Shown here piece by piece: positions 55,644 to 61,902 of a stretch of DNA of 64,000 nucleotides. Below the pieces are notes generated by a model. It had not been told where the DNA came from. It searched no databases and saw only the letters and a program-made list of their open reading frames with translations. Positions within the stretch are counted from its first letter, which is position 1. Each line of letters begins with the position of its first letter. Made by a program: the position numbers and the translations under genes. Source of the DNA: Owenweeksia sp965229445 (GTDB taxonomy: Bacteria; Bacteroidota; Bacteroidia; Flavobacteriales; Schleiferiaceae); contig OZ245876.1 in assembly GCA_965229445.1 (NCBI GenBank), forward strand, positions 1,674,001 through 1,738,000, given 5' to 3'.

Positions 55644-55829
55644 GCTGGCCAGCTTTTTTTTAATTCCACAAACTGAGGCCAAGCCACGTTTTTCAGCGTG
55701 TAATTTCGGCAGGCACCGCGTAGAATATGTTTTTCTTTTTTTGTTTTTGGCAAACATGCGAGTGGCGTTGGCTACGATTTCCGGCTTTAAACCATTGAAG
55801 TTGATTATACCTACTTCCCGCTGGCTTGC
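55644..55829 (-). repeat. Hairpin micro-cassette, copy 2 (cassette 10)
   Basis: Same architecture and shared blocks as copy 1 (GGCAGGCACCGCGTAGAATA, CTTTTTTTG). Internal stem is GCCAAGCCAC with GTGGCGTTGGC. The Lys-rich frame of copy 1 is broken here by a stop, so protein coding is not conserved. Confidence 0.65.
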
Positions 55830-56016
55830 ATACAACGGCACGGCTAAAAGCAGTGCGACTTGGTGTCACGGGTTTGTGTTTTCAGGTAAAATTTAGCCTA
55901 GGCCGATGCCTTAGCTAATTTAATTCTTTCTGTTAAGGCTGAGGCCAAGGCGGATAAATGGCTAAAAATGTGATACTTAGACAAGATTTAGCATTGAATT
56001 TTAGCCATTGTTGGTG
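55830..56016 (-). repeat. attC-like site 11 (long class, 187 bp)
   Basis: Cores ATACAAC and GTTGGTG. Inner stem GCCTTAGC with GTTAAGGC. Ends 12 bp from the HigA-like stop. Confidence 0.8.
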
Positions 56017-56028
56017 TTTCGTGCTTTT

Positions 56029-56313
56029 TTATTCAGGTTTCAATTGAATAGATAGACCAAGTGCATTTGCCAAGAGCGCAAAGTTCGAAAGTCGTATGTC
56101 TTCACCGTTTTCTATCCTTGATATGTAGGGTCTTTTCTTACCAACTTTTTCAGCAAGACTTTGTTGACTCATGTGAAGTTCCTTCCGTCTGTTTCTGATT
56201 ATTTCACCGAAGTAAAAAGAAAAAGCATCTTCTCTAAATTGCTCACGCTCTTTTGTTCCTTTCTTTCCATACCGATCGGCAAGAAGCTTATTAGCATTGA
56301 TTGACTTTCCCAT
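56029..56313 (-). CDS. Xre/HigA-like HTH antitoxin
   Basis: A 94-residue protein with a C-terminal helix-turn-helix: RRKELHMSQQSLAEKVGKKRPYISRIENGEDIRLSNFALLANALGL. It would repress the cassette promoter and bind the toxin encoded just upstream (1-bp gap). In this pair the toxin is first and antitoxin second, the usual order for HigBA. Confidence 0.85.
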   Translation of the reverse strand: MGKSINANKLLADRYGKKGTKEREQFREDAFSFYFGEIIRNRRKELHMSQQSLAEKVGKKRPYISRIENGEDIRLSNFALLANALGLSIQLKPE

Positions 56314-56314
56314 T

Positions 56315-56653
56315 TTATTCTTCTTTTAAGTATTCTTCTAAATTTCTTTCTGCTGCCTTAATTGCCTTTTTGTAATCTTTTGTTGATTTTTTCTGAAATC
56401 CATGTAAACAAACCGCTTTAGTACATTCAGCAAAATTCAGGTGGTCAATTGCAAAAATTATGACTCTATATTCATTTCCAGCTTTAATTCTTAATTCATA
56501 AAATTGAGTAGACTGAAGTTTCTTAACGAAATTGGCATTCACTGCTTTTACTTCTGTAATTACTTCAATAAGCTGAAAGAATTTCAGGGCAACTTTATCA
56601 TCTTGCCGGTCAATGAATTCAAGGCATTTTTCTGTGATGTTAATTTGTCTCAC
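56315..56653 (-). CDS. HigB/Gp49-like RelE-fold toxin
   Basis: A 112-residue RelE/HigB-superfamily toxin. LQSTQFYELRIKAGNEYRVIIFAID and HGFQKKSTKDYKKAIKAAE are typical of the HigB/phage Gp49-like group. It is predicted to cleave translated mRNA. The promoter palindrome lies directly upstream, inside the cassette. Confidence 0.87.
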   Translation of the reverse strand: MRQINITEKCLEFIDRQDDKVALKFFQLIEVITEVKAVNANFVKKLQSTQFYELRIKAGNEYRVIIFAIDHLNFAECTKAVCLHGFQKKSTKDYKKAIKAAERNLEEYLKEE

Positions 56654-56662
56654 ATTGCAAAT

Positions 56663-56680
56663 GTAACGAAAAAGTTACAA
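56663..56680 (-). promoter_or_regulatory. Operator palindrome of the HigBA-like cassette
   Basis: TGTAAC / GTTACA, a perfect 6-bp inverted repeat with a 6-bp A-rich spacer, sits about 10 bp before the toxin start. A likely site for the Xre-type antitoxin. Confidence 0.65.
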
Positions 56681-56726
56681 ACATTGTTTTTGAATAGGAG
56701 AATTCAGAGTGGTTAATTCGCATGAA

Positions 56727-56858
56727 CACCAACGGCACGGCTAAAGATCACACCTGGCTCTTTAGCGGAATGTTGTTCGTTTAGTTTAAGTGTGAATTAA
56801 AGATAAGGGTTTTCTGAGCGATGGAGGAGGGTAGGGTTGGCTTTAGCTTTTGTTGTGC
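56727..56858 (-). repeat. attC-like site 12 (short class, 132 bp)
   Basis: Cores CACCAAC and GTTGTGC. Arm GGCTAAAG pairs with CTTTAGC. Shares TAAAGATAA(A/G)G(A/G)TTTTCTGAGCG with site 6. Confidence 0.75.
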
Positions 56859-57043
56859 TCTGGCCATCTTTTTTTATTTCCATAAACGGATGCCAGGCCA
56901 CTTCTTCAGGCTAGGCACTTCGGCAGGCACTGCGTTGTGTAGGTTTTTCTTTTTTTGTTTTTGTAAAAGCTTGCGGCTGGCCTGGCCTGGCTTTTCTGCT
57001 TTAAACCATAGGTGCAGAAAAAGCCCAGCTTTCAATGGCTTGA
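56859..57043 (-). repeat. Hairpin micro-cassette, copy 3 (cassette 12)
   Basis: Third, more diverged copy: GGCAGGCACTGCG and CTTTTTTTGTTTT are retained. The internal stem has changed to GCCAGGCCA / TGGCCTGGC, still paired. A Lys-rich frame is again open but without a start. Confidence 0.62.
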
Positions 57044-57173
57044 GCACAACGGCTAGGCTATGCGTAGTGCGGGATTTCGGAGCAATTCACTGTCCGCGAA
57101 CCGTAAAGTTCGTTTAATGTAATTGCTTTAAAATCTGCACTTAAGCCCGCATTACGTATAGCCATTGTTGTGC
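57044..57173 (-). repeat. attC-like site 13 (short class, 130 bp)
   Basis: Cores GCACAAC and GTTGTGC. The arms CTATGCGTAGTGCGGG and CCCGCATTACGTATAG pair over 16 positions with two mismatches, the longest stem in the array. Confidence 0.75.
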
Positions 57174-57182
57174 TTTCGTGCT

Positions 57183-59119
57183 GTGTGTCCTGCGTTACTC
57201 TAGGATACAATATATGAATTCGTTCATTGAAAAGAGTGACAAAACTGTAGAAGAGATGAGAGAACCGACCTCTCGGCAAGGACTGATTAGGCAGACTTGT
57301 CAAACCACCTAGAGGTGCTGTGTTTTTCAGGATATGGTACTGAGCGTCTAGGAAAAGTTAGAGGGTATTGAAAGATATCGATCTATCAGGTGTGCGTATA
57401 AGGAGATGAACGGAAGTGAACCCTTGTAGGTCTCGATAATAACGTATGGTATGTCAAAATCGAAGGTACAGCGAGCCTGAGAGATAAAGATAAACGACCG
57501 TCCTAAAGTTGGTTTATCGACATACGGGATAAAGAGGGCATGACCTATACTCGGGCTTTTCTACGGAACAGGAGAAGCTATCAAAAAATGATGCAAAGAG
57601 AGACGGACGAAAACCTTTAAGGCAAGTCTAAGAGTATCGAGGCATTTTGATAGTGGCGGATTAACCCATAGTAGCGGAAAGTATCCAAGAAAGTCCCGAT
57701 GAAAATCGGGATGAGCGAAGGGGTTAACGGAGTTCAGATTATTTAAACGGACAACTTGAAAGAGGATGATCAGCTTAAATGAATCAAAGACCCAACCCAT
57801 CGAGAAAGAGGTGGTTTGGTCAGCATTTTTGAAGGTAAAATCAAAGGGCGGTAGTGCCGGAGTAGATGGTAAAACCATTGAAAAGGTACAGTCGAACCCC
57901 AAGAAATACCTGTACCCAATATGGAACAGGTTGGCTTCAGGAAGCTACCATCCACCAGCCGTAAAACAGGTAGCGATACCAAAAGTAGACGGCACAAAAC
58001 GCCTATTAGGCATCCCAACAGTATGCGATCGAACAGCACAAATGGTTGTTAGAGAAGAGCTAGAACAAATCGTAGAGCCTCACTTTAGTAAAAATAGCTT
58101 CGGCTACCGCCCTAAAAAGAGTGCTAACCAAGCCGTACAGCAATGCAAGGAAAATTGCATGAAGTACAATTGGGTAATTGATTTGGACATTAAAGGCTTC
58201 TTCGATAACATCGACCATGAGCTGATGTTGAAAGCAGTGCGTCACTACACCACCAAGAAACATATTTTGTTATATGTAGAGAGGTGGCTGAAAGCAGAAG
58301 TGCTGCAAACCGATGGAACGCTGCGCAAGAATGAAAGTAAAGGCACACCCCAGGGCGGAGTAATCAGTCCTGTGCTAGCTAATATTTTCATGGACATCGT
58401 GTTCGACAAATGGATGGAGAAGCATTATCCAGACACACCTTTTGAAAGGTATGCGGACGATGTAGTGATCCATTGCAATGATTTTAAAGAAGCCTTGAGG
58501 CTACTAGAACAAATCAAAGCAAGGTTGAGACGATGTAAGCTAGAAGCCCATCGTGAGAAGACAAAGATTGTGTACTGTAAACGGAATCAGAAGTATCACC
58601 CACCCTTTAAGGTACAGTACCGCACGTTCGATTTCTTAGGTTTTACTTTTAAAACCCGAAGAACGAGAGCCAAGTGGGGACACTTGCAGTTGGTTTACAC
58701 ACCAACGATGAGCAAGAAAGCCTATAAAAGAGTGGGAGAAGTATTGAGGGAACTCAAACTGCATCGGATGGTACATCTGCAAATACAGGATCTAGCCCAT
58801 ATAGTCGCCCCGAAATTACGTGGGTGGATAAACTATTACGGCAGGTTCAGTAAAGTAGGGCTGAAACGAGCGATGCGCCTTTTGAATCACAGGTTGCTGA
58901 AATGGGTATTAAACAAGTATCGAAGGTTTAGACGAAAGCCAAGAAAGCTAGCGTGGGACTGGTTAAGGAAAGTGTGCAAACATTATCCCAATCTATTCAT
59001 ACACTGGCAGTATGGTTTTCGTCCGTGAGGGTCTAACTGCGAAGAGCCGTATGATGGGAGACTATCACGTACGGTTCTGTGAGAGGTTTAGGGGTGAAAT
59101 TCCCCTTTACCTACTCGAC
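57183..59119 (+). mobile_element. Group II intron with reverse transcriptase
   Basis: A ~1.9-kb retroelement, opposite in direction to the cassettes. The 3' part after the RT carries a textbook domain V, GAGCCGTATGATGG ... ATCACGTACGGTTC, at about 59044-59078, then domain VI and a CTACTCGAC end. The 5' end GTGTG at 57183 fits GUGYG and leaves about 580 nt of ribozyme before the RT; GTGCG at 57391 is a weaker alternative. The element begins 10 bp from the core of attC-like site 13. Confidence 0.78.
57766..59028 (+). CDS. Group II intron reverse transcriptase/maturase
   Basis: A 420-residue intron-encoded protein. Palm motifs are intact: IDLDIKGFFDNIDH, GTPQGGVISPVLANI and the catalytic FERYADD near residue 228. 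The maturase X domain follows (LRGWINYYGRF near 350). There is no C-terminal HNH endonuclease, so it would retrotranspose by the endonuclease-independent route, as do classes C to F. Likely active. Confidence 0.92.
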   Translation: MISLNESKTQPIEKEVVWSAFLKVKSKGGSAGVDGKTIEKVQSNPKKYLYPIWNRLASGSYHPPAVKQVAIPKVDGTKRLLGIPTVCDRTAQMVVREELEQIVEPHFSKNSFGYRPKKSANQAVQQCKENCMKYNWVIDLDIKGFFDNIDHELMLKAVRHYTTKKHILLYVERWLKAEVLQTDGTLRKNESKGTPQGGVISPVLANIFMDIVFDKWMEKHYPDTPFERYADDVVIHCNDFKEALRLLEQIKARLRRCKLEAHREKTKIVYCKRNQKYHPPFKVQYRTFDFLGFTFKTRRTRAKWGHLQLVYTPTMSKKAYKRVGEVLRELKLHRMVHLQIQDLAHIVAPKLRGWINYYGRFSKVGLKRAMRLLNHRLLKWVLNKYRRFRRKPRKLAWDWLRKVCKHYPNLFIHWQYGFRP

Positions 59120-59268
59120 TTTCATTCTTTTTGTTTTTCTCCTATTTTTAGTCGCGCGTGGGGCATTTTTGAAAATTTCTTTTTCGGGTTGGGCAGGCAC
59201 ACTCTTTGGCTGGTTTTGGTCTGCGCCTTGCCTGTGCGACCAGCCAATGTGTGTGACTGCTGCGTAGG
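59120..59268. other. Spacer between intron and chaperone operon, with large hairpin
   Basis: No gene. The sequence 59191-59255 forms an extended hairpin: CACAC and TTGGCTGGT on the left, ACCAGCCAA and GTGTG on the right. It could be the terminator of the minus-strand operon or a diverged attC-like arm. Confidence 0.5.
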
Positions 59269-59571
59269 CTATTCTTTTTCCATTTTTGGTTTTATAAAAA
59301 TTGTTACTATTAATCCGATTCCAACAATTACATCAACGATATTCCAAAATTCTCTGCCTAAAGAAATCTTTAACAACGGTTGAAAGAGAATTGCCAGTCC
59401 AACATATGCTATTGTCATCACGTTTTCCTTTCGCTCGTAGCTTTTGTATGCCAATATCCCAAAACCAATTAGGGCTAAAAAGCGAACAAACTGATAGAAA
59501 CCATATGGCATGTCAGCTAAACAGAGAAAGAACAATGCAGCTAATATTATTTTGATGATATTTTCAAGCAT
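59269..59571 (-). CDS. DUF6804-like small membrane protein
   Basis: A 100-residue protein with three membrane helices (about residues 5-18, 26-42, 50-72, and a further C-terminal segment). The pattern MPYGFYQFVRFLALIGFGILAY is typical of the DUF6804 group. It overlaps the TerB-like gene by 8 bp and is the last gene of the operon, perhaps the membrane anchor of the machinery. Confidence 0.72.
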   Translation of the reverse strand: MLENIIKIILAALFFLCLADMPYGFYQFVRFLALIGFGILAYKSYERKENVMTIAYVGLAILFQPLLKISLGREFWNIVDVIVGIGLIVTIFIKPKMEKE

Positions 59572-60082
59572 TGCTTTCCGTCAAGTCAATGGTTTTCAAG
59601 TTTTCCATTTCGGGCAACACAATGGAATCCATAAGATTTTTCTTAAAGTCTCCGGACTTTATCTCTTTCTTGTAGTCACGGTCAAACAGAAACTCAACTT
59701 TTCCGAAACGGTCAAGAATTGTTTCATCATGTACTTTCAACTTTGACCGAAGAAAATGAATGAATTTGACTTCATTTTCATCAACACGTTCGTCTGCATT
59801 AACTATTCTTAAAGCCACTTCAAGGAGCAGAAGCTCCTGAACGGTATTGAGGTCAGTATCCCTTAGCTGATGAAAAAGTTCTTCTACTGTTTTTTTGCCT
59901 TTGCTACTGAATTGAGAAATCAAATGTTCCAATTCCTTTGATAAGTCAACATCTTCAAAATAGGATGTCTTTTTGTCCATTATTTTTAGTTCTTGCACCT
60001 CTCGGTCGTCAATATGACCATCACATGCCATGCAGCAAAAGGCTGTTTTGAATAGTATCTGTTTGAACTGTTGTCTCTCCAT
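59564..60082 (-). CDS. TerB-like protein
   Basis: A 172-residue helical protein with two TerB-like acidic motifs: ACDGHIDDREVQELK near residue 20 and NADERVDENEVKFIHFL near 95. TerB proteins occur in tellurite and general stress or phage-conflict gene clusters and may bind divalent metals. It starts 12 bp after the pseudokinase-ATPase gene. Confidence 0.8.
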   Translation of the reverse strand: MERQQFKQILFKTAFCCMACDGHIDDREVQELKIMDKKTSYFEDVDLSKELEHLISQFSSKGKKTVEELFHQLRDTDLNTVQELLLLEVALRIVNADERVDENEVKFIHFLRSKLKVHDETILDRFGKVEFLFDRDYKKEIKSGDFKKNLMDSIVLPEMENLKTIDLTESNA

Positions 60083-60094
60083 ATTGTAACTAAT

Positions 60095-61897
60095 TTAGTC
60101 TTTTGGTTTGTTTGTCTTAAAGCCAATTCTTGTACGCTGTTCTTCTTCACCAACTCCTTTTCTTTCTCCTTCGAGTTTCGTTCGAGCAGCCTCATATTTC
60201 TTAATCTCTGTCAATGAAACTGAGGGCGAGTTCTTTGAGATTGTTTCTTCGAGTATTGCTTGGGTAATTCTTGATTTTTCTCGTAACGCCTTTCTTGACG
60301 CCTCATCAATGAGAAATTTAATATCACTTGTTACATAGTTATTGGTAAGGATGGCGAGTTTTTCATTGTCAACGGCCAAGTCCACTGGGCGATTTTTAAG
60401 ATAAAGTTTGAATAATGATTCCCTTGCTTCTTTATCAGGAGGCGGTAAATAGATTACCCTGTCTATTCTTCCGGTTCGGAGAATTGCCGTATCAATCTTT
60501 TCAGGTCTGTTGGTGGCAGCAATAATGAATATGCCCTTTTCTGCACAATTAGTCATTTGTGCAAGCAATTCATTGACAGTTGAAGCGTGCATTTGATGTA
60601 AGTCTCCTTCTCTACTTGGCACAATTGCATCAATTTCATCAAAGAATATTACGGTTGGAGCATTTTCAATTGCTTGATTAAAAAGTTCTCCGATTTTTTC
60701 CTCAGTTTCATTAATGTACTTGCTCTTAATGTCAGATGGTTTTAACTGTAAAAAGTTGAATCCGACTTCCTCAGCAAATTTTTCTGATATAAAGGTTTTG
60801 CCACAACCTGGAGGACCATAAAGCAACATGCCGTTTGGAATTGTTACACCATAGCTCTCATACAAATCCTTCTCATTTAGTGCTCTGATTACATCATTGT
60901 AAAGTAAATCCTTCAACTCCTGCATTCCGGCAATTTGAGCAAATCCACCATCTTTATTCTTGTTTGCTTTAGGTTTTTGTTTGAATTCCGGTTTACTTTC
61001 GAGTAGATCAACTGCCTTTTCTCTATTCAATGCTTGGGCAAATTCATTGGCTGTTTTGAAACGGGCATCAACATCCAGCGCCAAAGCTTTTTTAAGCGTG
61101 TTTCGCAAATGTTCATCAACTAAAGAATCATCTGCTATTGAAAAATTCAGCGGTTTAATACGAGCTTCTGCAATGGAATCTCTCAACTTTGCATCAGAAA
61201 ATTGGTAATCTGGAATGTCAACATGCCAAGGTGGAATACCCATTATCATGTGATAAAGCAATGCTCCTGTTGCGAAAACATCACTTTGCGGAGTTAGAAC
61301 CTTATTGTAAGTTTCAGGGGCAAGATAAAACGGCATTACTCCCTCAAATGATAACTCTTTCGTACTGCTCGCAAAATATCGAGCATTCAAAAAGTTGGTC
61401 AATACAGGCTTTTCTCGCTTTTGACTATAATCCAAAACGACATTGCGTAGCGTGATGGCATTGTGAAGAATTGGGTTTTCCAATGAATGTAAATAGTCAA
61501 TCGCTGATAATAACTCAGTAATTATTGGTACAGCTGAATATGGAGAATAAGAACCTTCTCGTTTTAACTTATCTTCTAAACTTTCACCGCTTACAAATTC
61601 GGTTGTTAGATATTTGAACTTTCCCGATTCATGTATGAACTCACCGTAATCGGATTCATTGATAATATTTGGATGTTCAATTTCTTGTAAAATGTGTAGT
61701 TCCAGCAGTTCTCCGTCATGAGCAAAATGCTCCGAACGTAACTTGGCGGCATTGTATATTTTCAATCGGACAATTCCACCTTGAGCATCCTTTGCACGAT
61801 ATACTTGACCATTGCTAACTTCACCAATGAAGAACTGAATGGTGTAACGGTCTGCAATGACCTTGTTTTTCGGTAATATCGGAGAAAATTTATCCAT
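60095..61897 (-). CDS. Pseudokinase-AAA+ ATPase fusion
   Basis: A 600-residue fusion. Residues ~15-290 have a Ser/Thr-kinase fold with a glycine loop near 25-33, the ATP Lys (RLKI) near 46 and APE near 194. However, the HRD motif reads HNA (145-147) and DFG reads NFL (168-170), so catalysis is unlikely. Residues ~315-560 are a FtsH/Cdc48-type AAA+ domain: GPPGCGKT (361-368), IFFDEID (~417-423), AATNRPEKID and arginine fingers in ILRTGRIDRV. An ATP-driven remodeller with a binding rather than phosphorylating front. ATG 61897 is chosen; TTG 61906 overlaps the Hsp70 stop. Confidence 0.87.
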   Translation of the reverse strand: MDKFSPILPKNKVIADRYTIQFFIGEVSNGQVYRAKDAQGGIVRLKIYNAAKLRSEHFAHDGELLELHILQEIEHPNIINESDYGEFIHESGKFKYLTTEFVSGESLEDKLKREGSYSPYSAVPIITELLSAIDYLHSLENPILHNAITLRNVVLDYSQKREKPVLTNFLNARYFASSTKELSFEGVMPFYLAPETYNKVLTPQSDVFATGALLYHMIMGIPPWHVDIPDYQFSDAKLRDSIAEARIKPLNFSIADDSLVDEHLRNTLKKALALDVDARFKTANEFAQALNREKAVDLLESKPEFKQKPKANKNKDGGFAQIAGMQELKDLLYNDVIRALNEKDLYESYGVTIPNGMLLYGPPGCGKTFISEKFAEEVGFNFLQLKPSDIKSKYINETEEKIGELFNQAIENAPTVIFFDEIDAIVPSREGDLHQMHASTVNELLAQMTNCAEKGIFIIAATNRPEKIDTAILRTGRIDRVIYLPPPDKEARESLFKLYLKNRPVDLAVDNEKLAILTNNYVTSDIKFLIDEASRKALREKSRITQAILEETISKNSPSVSLTEIKKYEAARTKLEGERKGVGEEEQRTRIGFKTNKPKD

Positions 61898-61902
61898 CAA
61901 TT

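Larger units (their letters stand above)
48030..57173 (-). mobile_element. Integron-type cassette array (CALIN-like), 13 attC-like sites, cassettes read on minus strand
   Basis: Thirteen long imperfect palindromes with a shared architecture separate short cassettes whose recognisable genes all run on the minus strand. Read on that strand, the canonical site begins with an RYYYAAC core, then AATGGCTAAAA, a variable internal hairpin, TTTTAGCC, then a GTTRRRY core, exactly the plan of integron attC sites. Gene stops lie at or within a few dozen bases of a site. On the minus strand the proximal end would be at the right (~57 kb). No integrase or attI is in the window, so this is either the distal part of a chromosomal integron or an attC cluster without integrase. 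Confidence 0.82.

Noticed and set aside
55626..55841. 71-codon minus frame as a gene
   Set aside because: Its translation is in a different frame from the related micro-cassette at 55329-55512, so the nucleotide structure is conserved rather than the protein.
48030..57173. Array explained as scattered MITEs
   Set aside because: MITEs would not give a single gene orientation, gene-stop-to-site spacing of a few bases, and cassette-specific core pairs; the integron model explains all three. MITE-like behaviour remains possible for the micro-cassettes alone.
57391..57405. GTGCG at 57391 as the intron 5' end
   Set aside because: It would leave only about 375 nt before the RT, which is short for domains I-III; GTGTG at 57183 gives the usual length. 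Not fully excluded.
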